This document shows, in pieces, positions 56,398-64,000 of a stretch of DNA of 64,000 bases. Position 1 is the first letter of the stretch. Every line of letters starts with the position of its first letter. A model generated the notes under the pieces. It had not been told where the DNA came from, made no database searches, and worked only from the letters and a program-made list of their open reading frames with translations. This DNA is from Flavobacterium sp. HJJ (GTDB lineage: Bacteria; Bacteroidota; Bacteroidia; Flavobacteriales; Flavobacteriaceae), in NCBI RefSeq assembly GCF_015351475.1, contig NZ_JADKPR010000016.1, positions 1 to 64,000 of the forward strand. Reading direction: 5' to 3'. The position numbers were made by a program, and so were the translations under genes.

Positions 56398-58677
56398 ATG
56401 CAAGTAAAAATGTGTACCAAAGTTTTAATGTTAGGGATATCACTATTTTTTATTCAAAATAGTAATGCCCAAAACCAGCTTCACAATTATGTAGATCCTA
56501 TGATTGGGTCAGAAGGAGTGGGCAGGGTTTTTGTTGGCCCTTCATATCCTTACGGGATGGTAAAACCAAGTCCGGACTGTACGGTAAATTCAAACAGCGG
56601 CTGGCTTGCATTGCCAAAAGAAGTAACGGGTTTCAGCCAGATTCATGTCAGCGGAACCGGCGGCGGTCCAAAATATGGCAATATCCAGATCATGCCTTTT
56701 TCCGGAGCTTTGGATAAGTTAGATCAAACATCGCATAGAGCCGAAGAAAATGTGAAATTGGGCTATTATGAAACAGTTTTCAAAGAAAATCAGATAAAAA
56801 CGGAGATAACAACAGCTGAAAAAGCATCTTTTTACCGAATTACGTATCCAAGAAATGCTTCCAAAGAATTAAAAATCGATCCGGGTTTTTTCTTGGGAGA
56901 ATCGCCTGAACCAGACGGAAGAGAAGCACAGCAGTTTGTTGGTTCTCAAATAGAAGTTGTTTCGGATTATGAAGTCAGAGGCTATAGCCGAATCCGCGGA
57001 GGCTGGAATAATGGGCGTGCATATACCGTTTATTTCTGGGCCGCTTTTGATCAGCCAATTGCAAAATATGTGACTTGGAAAGACGGAAAATTTTATGCAG
57101 ATCAGTCTTCTCAATTTGATTCAGGAAAAAAAACGGCAGCGTTGCTTTCTTTTGGAAAAGAAGGGAAGCAGGAATTAAATGTTAAGATCGGAATTTCTTT
57201 TTTAAGTGAATTAAAAGCAAAAAATAATATGGATATCGAAATTCCGCATTGGGATTTCAGCACTGTTTTAACTGGTTTAGAAAATAAATGGGAACAGTTA
57301 TTAAACCGCATTACGCTTTCGCCGGATACTTCTATAGAGCACAAAAAAATGTTTTACACCGGTTTGTACCACACTATGCTCGCACCCGTAGACAGAACGG
57401 GAGAAAATCCTTTATGGACAAATGATGAACCTTATTACGATGATTTTTATTGTATTTGGGACACTTTCAGAAGTTCAAGTCCGCTTATTACTTTGATAGA
57501 TCCTAAGCGTGAAGCCGAAATTGTAAACGCAATGCTGAACATTTACAAAAGAGACGGTTATATGCCTGAAGGCAGAAGCGGTAACGACAACGGCCGTACG
57601 CAGGGCGGTTCGAATGCTGAGGTTGTAGTTGCTGATGCATTTGTTAAAAATCTAAAAGGAATCGATTACGAATTGGCATTAAAAGCAATGCTGAAAGATG
57701 CGACTGTTCCTCCTGGTGGCAATGAAGAAAAAGAAGGAAGAGGCGGACTGACTGAATATCTGCGCTTGGGGTATGTACCTTACAATGTTCCCCGTGCCGG
57801 AAACATGACAATTGATTTTTCATACAATGATTACAATATTGCTACCGTGGCAAAAGGACTGGGCTATACCGACCTGTATAATCAATACATGAAACAGGCA
57901 GACAGCTGGCAGAATTTATGGCGTTCTGATTATGAAAATAATGGAGCTAAAGGTTTTATTATGCCAAAAGATGCATCAGGAAACTGGCTGGATGATATTG
58001 TTTTTGGAGAATCAAAAATTCAAAAACCTACTTTCAAATATACTCCGGTTATTATAGAATCTCCTTGGTATGTATGCCACTGGTGCGTATTTTTCTATGA
58101 AGCAACTTCTTGGGAATATTCATTCAGTATTCCTCATGATGTTCCTGAACTTGTGCGTAAGTCGGGCGGTAATTCAGCTTTCCAAAAAAGATTGGATACT
58201 TTCTTTGATGCAAAATTGTATAACGTTGCCAATGAACCTTCTTTCTTGACTCCTACTTTGTACCACTGGATAGGAAAACCTTATTTAAGCAGTGACAGAA
58301 TTCATGAAATTATTACAAATAATTTCAATACTTCGCATGAAGGTTTACCGGGTAATGATGATTCGGGTGCAATGTCTTCCTGGCTTTCATTTCACATGAT
58401 GGGACTGTATCCTAATGCAGGCCAGCCGTATTATTTATTGAACACGCCATTCATTAAAGAAACAACGGTGAAGTTAGAAAACGGTAACCAGTTTAAGATT
58501 ACAGCGAAGAATTTAAATGATAAAAATAAATACATAAAAGCAGCTTTCTTAAACGGGAAACCATACAGCAAAGCATGGATTATGCACGATGATATTGTTA
58601 AAGGAGGCGAACTGATTTTTGAAATGGATTCAAAACCTTCGGCTTGGGGAACAACAATTTTACCGCCAACAAAATAA
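56398..58677 (+). CDS. GH92 alpha-mannosidase 2
   Basis: The 759-residue exported enzyme has a signal peptide (VLMLGISLFFIQNSNAQ). It shows the GH92 start YVDPMIGSEGVGRVFVGPSY, then FYTGLYHTMLAPVDRTGENP, YDDFYCIWDTFRSSSPLITL and MPEGRSGNDNGRTQGGSNAE. The conserved late motif GLPGNDDSGAMSSWLSFHMM is also present. These include the acidic Ca2+-binding and catalytic regions of the family. It probably removes terminal alpha-linked mannose after or alongside GH92 enzyme 1. A 268-base gap with no visible gene or perfect promoter precedes it, and the next gene starts 13 bases after it. Confidence 0.94.
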   Translation: MQVKMCTKVLMLGISLFFIQNSNAQNQLHNYVDPMIGSEGVGRVFVGPSYPYGMVKPSPDCTVNSNSGWLALPKEVTGFSQIHVSGTGGGPKYGNIQIMPFSGALDKLDQTSHRAEENVKLGYYETVFKENQIKTEITTAEKASFYRITYPRNASKELKIDPGFFLGESPEPDGREAQQFVGSQIEVVSDYEVRGYSRIRGGWNNGRAYTVYFWAAFDQPIAKYVTWKDGKFYADQSSQFDSGKKTAALLSFGKEGKQELNVKIGISFLSELKAKNNMDIEIPHWDFSTVLTGLENKWEQLLNRITLSPDTSIEHKKMFYTGLYHTMLAPVDRTGENPLWTNDEPYYDDFYCIWDTFRSSSPLITLIDPKREAEIVNAMLNIYKRDGYMPEGRSGNDNGRTQGGSNAEVVVADAFVKNLKGIDYELALKAMLKDATVPPGGNEEKEGRGGLTEYLRLGYVPYNVPRAGNMTIDFSYNDYNIATVAKGLGYTDLYNQYMKQADSWQNLWRSDYENNGAKGFIMPKDASGNWLDDIVFGESKIQKPTFKYTPVIIESPWYVCHWCVFFYEATSWEYSFSIPHDVPELVRKSGGNSAFQKRLDTFFDAKLYNVANEPSFLTPTLYHWIGKPYLSSDRIHEIITNNFNTSHEGLPGNDDSGAMSSWLSFHMMGLYPNAGQPYYLLNTPFIKETTVKLENGNQFKITAKNLNDKNKYIKAAFLNGKPYSKAWIMHDDIVKGGELIFEMDSKPSAWGTTILPPTK

Positions 58678-58690
58678 AAATAGGAAGCAG

Positions 58691-59257
58691 ATGAAAAATA
58701 TATTATTAGCCATCATTTTTTGTGGAATATATCAAATGGGAATGTCGCAAAACTACATTCCAGCGATTAAAAATAATACCAAATTAAATTATGTCTGTAA
58801 ACTGCACGGGCAAACGAGGTCTTTAACGCTTGTTACCAAAATGGATAAGGACACACTGGTACTCAATCTGGAAACCAGAGGCGTAAAAAGCAGTATCGTA
58901 ATTAGTCAGAAAGGATTAAAAAACGGCAATGCTTTAAGTTATAATCAAGGAGAATACGCTCCTGTTTTGGTACTGAAACCAAGTGAAACCTCTTTTATGA
59001 TTTCGCAGTCAGCTTATCAGGATTTAGTTAAAAATAAGAAGTTTGTTTATAATAATACTACTTATGTGCTGGATGAAAAAACGGATAAAAACAGTGTTGT
59101 TCTAGATGGAAAATCAGTTGATGCTTTTCATGTCACAGCACAAATTGATAAGACCGAAATATGGATTATAAAAAATCCGGATTTTCCTTTAATCTGTAAA
59201 ATGACCGAAAACCCTTTGGGTATAAATTTTTTGCTTGTAAAAATTGAGGACAACTAA
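58691..59257 (+). CDS. Secreted protein of unknown function, 188 residues
   Basis: I start it at MKNILLAIIFCGIYQMGMSQ, a clean signal peptide. An upstream in-frame Met would overlap the GH92 gene and lacks a signal sequence. The mature part is beta-rich (SLTLVTKMDKDTLVLNLETR, IVISQKGLKNGNALSYNQGE). It looks like a DUF-type lipocalin or beta-barrel-like domain. It is tightly coupled to GH92 enzyme 2, so a supporting role in mannoside use is likely. No family is recognised. Confidence 0.65.
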   Translation: MKNILLAIIFCGIYQMGMSQNYIPAIKNNTKLNYVCKLHGQTRSLTLVTKMDKDTLVLNLETRGVKSSIVISQKGLKNGNALSYNQGEYAPVLVLKPSETSFMISQSAYQDLVKNKKFVYNNTTYVLDEKTDKNSVVLDGKSVDAFHVTAQIDKTEIWIIKNPDFPLICKMTENPLGINFLLVKIEDN

Positions 59258-59337
59258 TACAGCTGTCAAAAAGAACCAATTGACCAATGGTTTTTGCTTC
59301 AAATTACCTGAGTATTAACTAACCAAAATCGAAGTGT

Positions 59338-61134
59338 ATGAAACATCAGATGAGCCGCGGAGAATTTCTTAGACTTGGAAGTCTTTCATTGGCGGGTGCT
59401 TTAGTAAGTGATATCGCTTTTGCAAATGATTTTTTTTCGAACAGTAGTGGTGCAAAAGAAGATACTCTGTTAATGAAAAAGCTCATCTTGAATAATGATG
59501 CCAAAGTAAAGAGCCTATTGGATAAAGCTCCGATTGATTCCGCGATACGAACAAATAGTTTTCGTTCTATAGCTGGATCTATTTCTGTTATGGCAGCCTC
59601 GATATCCAATTCTGCTTCGGAATATTATAAGTCCAGACTTGTAGCAGACAAAATGGATCAGTCAATTGATGTTTTACTGAAAAAGCAATATCCAGATGGC
59701 ACATTAGACGCAGGAGGAAACATGCAGTCCCCGCCCGATACATCCTTTATTTTGGAATATATGTGTCCAGCGGCAACAGTTTTAAATCTGGAAAAGCAAA
59801 AAGATTTTGAGGCATTGAGAGCTAAATTGAAAAAGTTTATTCTGAATGCAGGTGAAGCCATGATTACGGGAGGTGTTCATACTCCCAATCACAGATGGGT
59901 TATTTGTGCTGCTTTGGCAAATATCAATTCCCTGTATCCGGATTCGAGATATATTCAAAGAATTAATGAATGGCTTGCAGAAGGAATCGATATCAACGAA
60001 GACGGTGATTATTCAGAAAGAAGCGGAGTGTACTCAGCGGTTATCGACAAGGCTTTAATCACGATGGCAAGGTTACTGCATAAACCGGAGTTATTAGAAA
60101 TTGTCAGCAAAAACCTGACGGCCTGCTATTATCATACAGAAACCAACGGAGATTTGGTTACGGTAAATTCCAAAAGACAGGATCAGTTCATGAATCTGAC
60201 GGTTATTAAGTTTTACCAGCAATACCGTTATATGGCAGTTCATACCAATAACCCAGTGTTTGCCCAAATGGTGAATCTTATCGAAAATCTTCCTGCTTTT
60301 ACTGCTGAAGTCCTGTCGGATTCGCTCGTGTTTTTTATGGAAAATGAAGAGCTTCGGAAACCAATTTCGGTTGAAGGAAAGACCGCAAATGATTTTGAAA
60401 AGTTTTTTGCAGTTTCAAATCTGGCAAGAATCAGACGCGGAAAAACTTCTGTGACACTATTTGGAGGTAATGATAAACCGATTATGGTTGTTTCGGGAAG
60501 ATCCTCAAATCCTAATTTTTTAATGTACAGAAAAGGAGATGCGATATTGAAATACATGCGTCTGTCTTCTTCGTTTTTTAGATTGGGATATTTTAGCAGT
60601 GACGGAATTGTAAAAGAAGGGAATAAATATATACTGAAAGAAACCAAAGAAGGAGACTATTACCAGCCTCTTGCCAAAGAATTCCTGAAAGCAGATGGTG
60701 ATTACAAATTATCTGAATCACCCGATGACCGGTTTTGGAATAAAATGGATTTTGATTCACGAACAAAAAGCAATGTAAAAAAACAGGTTACCGTGATTGA
60801 AATTATCGAGAACAATGGAACATTGGACTTAGATTTTAAAGTTGACGGTCCTCCAAATGTCGAAGTGACGATAGAAATGTGTTTTAAAGAGGGCAGCAGT
60901 ATTGCAGGAGCAGAAATGGATGAAAAAAATAATTATTTCCTAAAATCCGAAATGGGATCGCTTTCCGCGGGAACAGATGCTATTCAATTTGGACCGGGAA
61001 AATGCGAACATTTAAACGTAGAAAATCTGGACAGCGAAGAGTATACCTATCATCAGGGCAGTTTGCGAACCAGCGGAGAGTATGTTTATATTACAGGATT
61101 TACGCCTTTTCATCACAAAATGACAATTTCTTGA
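59338..61134 (+). CDS. Secreted alpha/alpha-toroid protein, possibly a polysaccharide lyase
   Basis: The 598-residue protein has an N-terminal export signal containing MSRGEFLRLGSLSLAGALVS, resembling Tat or Sec signals of Bacteroidota hydrolases. The first part is helical (PPDTSFILEYMCPAATVLNL, GGVHTPNHRWVICAALANIN, GDYSERSGVYSAVIDKALIT). A beta-rich C-terminal half follows. This layout is like heparinase-type lyases, with a conserved-looking His-Arg-Trp and Tyr/His-rich segment (TACYYHTETNG). I cannot assign a family with certainty. Lyase or hydrolase function is inference. Confidence 0.5.
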   Translation: MKHQMSRGEFLRLGSLSLAGALVSDIAFANDFFSNSSGAKEDTLLMKKLILNNDAKVKSLLDKAPIDSAIRTNSFRSIAGSISVMAASISNSASEYYKSRLVADKMDQSIDVLLKKQYPDGTLDAGGNMQSPPDTSFILEYMCPAATVLNLEKQKDFEALRAKLKKFILNAGEAMITGGVHTPNHRWVICAALANINSLYPDSRYIQRINEWLAEGIDINEDGDYSERSGVYSAVIDKALITMARLLHKPELLEIVSKNLTACYYHTETNGDLVTVNSKRQDQFMNLTVIKFYQQYRYMAVHTNNPVFAQMVNLIENLPAFTAEVLSDSLVFFMENEELRKPISVEGKTANDFEKFFAVSNLARIRRGKTSVTLFGGNDKPIMVVSGRSSNPNFLMYRKGDAILKYMRLSSSFFRLGYFSSDGIVKEGNKYILKETKEGDYYQPLAKEFLKADGDYKLSESPDDRFWNKMDFDSRTKSNVKKQVTVIEIIENNGTLDLDFKVDGPPNVEVTIEMCFKEGSSIAGAEMDEKNNYFLKSEMGSLSAGTDAIQFGPGKCEHLNVENLDSEEYTYHQGSLRTSGEYVYITGFTPFHHKMTIS

Positions 61135-61219
61135 TAATATAAAGGAATTCTTCATGCATTTTTGAAAGGTTGTTTTAATTTTACGAAAATTAAAACTAAT
61201 CCATAAAATAATTGAAATT

Positions 61220-62077
61220 ATGAAATTATCATTTATTGCCGCTTTACTGTTCTGCTGTATTTGTTTTGGACAAAATAATACGGACACCAGTTTGTATATG
61301 AAGGCCGAAAAATCAGAAAAAATAACCTATCTGACAGATATCGGTTCAGAATCAGGGGATTTATACAAGACAATCGGGCATCATGGACCAGCTATTGAAA
61401 ACGAATGGATGGCATTGAGAATTTATTTCAGCGATAAAGTGGCTATCGATGTTTATAATAAAGCAAAAGCAGGATTAGAGCTGAAAAAAGCTCAATGGTA
61501 CCCAACCCCGGAACAGCAAAAAGAAGGATGGGGAGCAGATTATTATAAAGTTGCTAATACTGTAGGTTTGGGAGGCGTAAAACTTTGGGACGGAGAAAAG
61601 ATAGTACCGCTGAATCCGGTTACTAACCGTTTGGCTAGAGTAGGTAAAACAGAAAATACTTCATGGATGGAAATGATTTCCAGAGGTGTGCCTTACAAAG
61701 GAAAAAAAGTAGATATTCTGATTCGTGTTACTGTATTTTCCGGAAAAAGAGAAGCCAAAGTGGAAGCTGTCAGCTTAACTGGAGAAAAAGTACAGTTTGC
61801 TACCGGAGTAAATTATTTCAAAGATTTTCAAATCAAAAAAGGAGCTGATTATATCGCTGTATGGGGAAAACACCCGGAAGATGTAGCTGCTGAGGTTATA
61901 GGAATTGGAGCGGCTATAAAGTACAATCCTAAAGATTACGTAAAAAACACAGATGACGGAGCTCAGTATCTGCTGATCTCTAAACCAACGGTATCTTTAG
62001 AAACAAAAATTATATCTTCAAGCGAAAGAGAGCAGGAACTAAACACTTTGGATAAATTAGAAGCCTATATAAAATAG
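61220..62077 (+). CDS. DUF4861 family secreted protein
   Basis: The 285-residue protein has a signal peptide (LSFIAALLFCCICFGQ). Segments HHGPAIENEWMALRIYFSDK, WYPTPEQQKEGWGADYYKVA and VGLGGVKLWDGEKIVPLNPV are typical of DUF4861, a family found in polysaccharide-use loci, often with lyases. Its biochemical role is unknown. It is shorter than many members but starts and ends cleanly. Confidence 0.75.
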   Translation: MKLSFIAALLFCCICFGQNNTDTSLYMKAEKSEKITYLTDIGSESGDLYKTIGHHGPAIENEWMALRIYFSDKVAIDVYNKAKAGLELKKAQWYPTPEQQKEGWGADYYKVANTVGLGGVKLWDGEKIVPLNPVTNRLARVGKTENTSWMEMISRGVPYKGKKVDILIRVTVFSGKREAKVEAVSLTGEKVQFATGVNYFKDFQIKKGADYIAVWGKHPEDVAAEVIGIGAAIKYNPKDYVKNTDDGAQYLLISKPTVSLETKIISSSEREQELNTLDKLEAYIK

Positions 62078-62102
62078 ACTGATTATCCTTTAATTTAAAC
62101 CA

Positions 62103-62162
62103 ATGAAAAACGGTTTTAGTTTAGTGTGTTCTTGTTTGAATTGTAAAATAATAAAAGAATAA
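62103..62162 (+). CDS. Short Cys-containing leader ORF coupled to the PI-PLC gene
   Basis: MKNGFSLVCSCLNCKIIKE followed by TAA ends one base before the ATG of the next gene (62164), so translation could be coupled. Three of 19 residues are Cys. Codons 2-7 overlap the left arm of an 18-bp inverted repeat whose right arm lies in the start of the PI-PLC gene. It could be a leader peptide or a chance frame. Confidence 0.35.
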   Translation: MKNGFSLVCSCLNCKIIKE

Positions 62163-62192
62163 CATGTTAAAAATTAAACTAAAACCGTTTTT
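62106..62192 (+). promoter_or_regulatory. 18-bp inverted repeat spanning the PI-PLC gene start
   Basis: aaaaacggttttagttta (62106-62123) is perfectly complementary to 62175-62192, which are codons 4-10 of the following gene. In mRNA the two arms would form a long stem, with the ribosome-binding region and start codon in a 51-base loop. Confidence 0.7.
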
Positions 62193-63246
62193 TACGGCTT
62201 TATCGATAAGTCCTTTAATTTTAGGCATCTTCATCTGCGGTTTTTCAAATGATGGTGTCCGCCTTAATTACATTCAGGTTATCGGCAGTCATAACTCTTA
62301 TAAAATCGCTATTGAAGAACCTTTGTTTAATTATTTGTTTAAACTGGATTCTTCACGGGCAAAATCGCTGCAGTACAGCCATATTCCTTTGGAAGAGCAG
62401 CTCGATTTAGGTTTGCGAAATTTAGAACTGGATGTTTTATATGACCCCAACGGCGGCTATTACTCGAATCCAAAAGGATTGGAAATAGTAAAAAGTCTGG
62501 GAAAGGAACCTATGGCTTTTGATAAAGAGCAAAAACTTAAAAGATCTGGGCTGAAAATGTTTCATATTCAGGATATTGATTTTAGAAGTCATTATCTATT
62601 GTTTAAGGAAGGCTTATTGGCGCTGAAAAGATGGTCTGATAAACACCCGAATCACACCCCGATTTTTATTTTGATGAACACAAAAGATGATGTTATTGAA
62701 AAATTGCGTAAGCCGTTACCTTTTACCGCAAAAGCTTTGGACAGCATTGATATAGAAATAAAAAGTGTTTTTTCTAATAAACAGCTTATTACACCAGATT
62801 TAGTTAGAGGAAAATATAAAACTTTGGAAGGAGCAGTTTTAAAAAAGGGCTGGCCTGAATTGAAGGATGTAAAAGGGCGTTTCCTTTTTGTATTAGACGA
62901 AAAAGAAGAAAAAATAAATCGGTATTTAGACAACCATCCGTCATTAAAGAACAGAGTTTTATTCGTTAATAGCAAAGAGGGGAATCCCGAAGCAGCGTTC
63001 CGGATTATAAATGACCCAATCAAGGATTTTGACTATATTAAGGAATTAGTTGCCAAAGGCTATATGGTTCGTACCAGAGCCGATTCGGATACCAGGCAGG
63101 CTAGAACTAATGATTATACTTCGTTTGAAAAAGCCAAAGCATCAGGAGCACAAGTTATTTCAACCGATTATTATCTGCCAAGTAAATTATTTAAATCGGA
63201 TTTTAGAATTTCCTTTGAGAACAATACTTTTGAACGAATAAAATAA
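62164..63246 (+). CDS. Ca2+-dependent phosphatidylinositol-specific phospholipase C-like protein
   Basis: The 360-residue exported or membrane-anchored protein has an N-terminal hydrophobic segment (LSISPLILGIFICGF). The PI-PLC-like X domain contains VIGSHNSYK with the first catalytic His, LEEQLDLGLRNLELDVLYDP with the acidic metal-binding pair, and KMFHIQDIDF with a candidate second His. PIFILMNTKDD and VISTDYYLPS also fit the TIM-barrel phosphodiesterase. This is the Streptomyces SaPLC1-like group. Such enzymes cleave phosphatidylinositol or GPI-type headgroups. Substrate here is inferred. Confidence 0.8.
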   Translation: MLKIKLKPFFTALSISPLILGIFICGFSNDGVRLNYIQVIGSHNSYKIAIEEPLFNYLFKLDSSRAKSLQYSHIPLEEQLDLGLRNLELDVLYDPNGGYYSNPKGLEIVKSLGKEPMAFDKEQKLKRSGLKMFHIQDIDFRSHYLLFKEGLLALKRWSDKHPNHTPIFILMNTKDDVIEKLRKPLPFTAKALDSIDIEIKSVFSNKQLITPDLVRGKYKTLEGAVLKKGWPELKDVKGRFLFVLDEKEEKINRYLDNHPSLKNRVLFVNSKEGNPEAAFRIINDPIKDFDYIKELVAKGYMVRTRADSDTRQARTNDYTSFEKAKASGAQVISTDYYLPSKLFKSDFRISFENNTFERIK

Positions 63247-63431
63247 TGTAATTAAAATTATGATTCTTATGGTATTTGTGTCAAATCAAAATAATAAAAA
63301 GAATTTTAAAATCTTTGAACCGTTAAGGGATTAAGAAAATTAAGGTATTGTCCGCTTCATAATGAGCCTTCATGTCTTAATGGTGGAAGAAAAATTAATA
63401 TTGATAATATTTCCAGTAAAACTAAAATTAT

Positions 63432-64000
63432 ATGTTAAGAATATCAAGTTTGTTATTACTGCTGTTTTCTTTCTATGCCTGTAAATCACAGCAGCAGGAA
63501 AGAAAAGCAGCTGTAAAGATTGCTTTTATAGCTGATGTTCATCTGCAGGATATTTTTGCAAAATTTGAAGATAATAATTACCAGGGAATTAAAAATCCGG
63601 TTACGGGCGAGTATGCGAATATCAGGACGATGGACTCCCAGCTGCATTCTACCCGAATTTTTAATGAAAACTATTTTGCCTTTTTGCATGCTCTGAATGA
63701 TATTTCCAAAAGAGGAATTAAGCTGGTGGTACTTCCAGGTGATTTCAGCGATGACGGACAGCCTGTGCATATTAGAGGATTAAGAAAAATATTGGACGAA
63801 TATTCTAAAAAATACGGCATGTCATTTTTTGTAACTACAGGAAATCATGATGCTCCTAAGCCTTTTGCACAAGAGGCTGCTAAAACTGATTTTTTGGGTA
63901 AAGACGGTAAGGAACAAATCATCAGTAGTTCTAAAAGTATTTTGAAGCCGAAAGAAAATCAATTGGAACCCATCATCACATCCGATATAAAAAATGGCGG
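63432..64000 (+). CDS. Metallophosphoesterase lipoprotein (3' end outside window)
   Basis: The first 189 codons are present; the window ends within the gene. The signal peptide ends in lipobox Cys17 (LFSFYAC). Calcineurin-type metal motifs are visible: FIADVHL (D-x-H), LPGDFSDDG (GDxxDxG) and TTGNHDA (GNHD). It probably hydrolyses a phosphomono- or diester outside the inner membrane. It follows the PI-PLC-like gene by 185 bases in the same direction, so removal of phosphate or phosphoethanolamine groups from the same substrate is possible. Confidence 0.88.
   Translation, partial: MLRISSLLLLLFSFYACKSQQQERKAAVKIAFIADVHLQDIFAKFEDNNYQGIKNPVTGEYANIRTMDSQLHSTRIFNENYFAFLHALNDISKRGIKLVVLPGDFSDDGQPVHIRGLRKILDEYSKKYGMSFFVTTGNHDAPKPFAQEAAKTDFLGKDGKEQIISSSKSILKPKENQLEPIITSDIKNG

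Noticed and set aside
58619..58690. Upstream start for the 188-residue secreted protein
   Set aside because: It overlaps GH92 and removes the N-terminal signal peptide from its proper position.

Overview
The window is AT-rich chromosomal DNA from a Bacteroidota bacterium, almost certainly a Flavobacterium-type flavobacterium. The evidence is a complete gldKLMN cluster (type IX secretion and gliding), two SusC/SusD pairs, sigma-54 and LptE genes in the usual flavobacterial order with secG and groESL, and intergenic promoters of the Bacteroidota form TTG-N17-23-TAnnTTTG. No tRNA, rRNA or CRISPR array was seen.

Layout. (1) 1-8.1 kb, minus strand: a housekeeping run miaB, sigma-54 activator, lptE, TPR protein, secG, groES, groEL. 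Two small repeat-flanked gene cassettes interrupt it. A GxxExxY PD-(D/E)XK-like gene sits between perfect 30-bp inverted repeats, and an S23-type four-helix-bundle gene lies between groES and groEL. (2) 8.3-14 kb: glpD, topA and an arginase-fold protein with altered metal ligands. (3) 14.3-19.1 kb: gldK, gldL, gldM, gldN and a strong terminator. (4) 19.1-25 kb: an FAD oxidoreductase, a DUF983 protein, an ABC-F ATPase, a palindromic MITE-like repeat, a GNAT/FemAB-like protein, pterin-4a-carbinolamine dehydratase and a DUF1761 protein. (5) 25.1-43.6 kb: a sulfatase locus with an LRR gene on each side. It holds SusC/SusD, three Cys-type sulfatases, two tiny membrane proteins, a fatty-acid-hydroxylase-family membrane protein, a rhodanese-thioredoxin fusion, a formylglycine-generating enzyme (FGE) and a YeiH-type putative sulfate exporter. 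(6) 43.9-64 kb: a glycan-use locus with GH89, NagB-PIG-L, SusC/SusD, two GH92 enzymes, a secreted protein of unknown function, a lyase-like protein, DUF4861, a PI-PLC-like enzyme and a metallophosphoesterase cut by the window end.

How the genes fit together. The sulfatase locus looks self-contained: import and desulfation of an organic sulfate, maturation of the sulfatases by FGE, and sulfur/redox handling. Its first gene follows a leader of about 430 nt with a strong promoter and two short reading frames ending in MCCCC-stop and MCCR-stop. This suggests expression controlled by cysteine supply. The FGE-exporter pair has its own promoter and leader ORF and is bracketed by two MITE-like repeats whose cores match the inverted repeats around the GxxExxY gene.

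The last locus combines alpha-N-acetylglucosaminidase, alpha-mannosidases, a PI-PLC-like enzyme and a phosphoesterase. That set could dismantle GPI anchors or similar inositol-linked mannolipids, though ordinary N-glycan use is the conservative reading. The best candidates for undescribed biology are the Cys-codon leader system, the GxxExxY/MITE family and the possible GPI-type locus.
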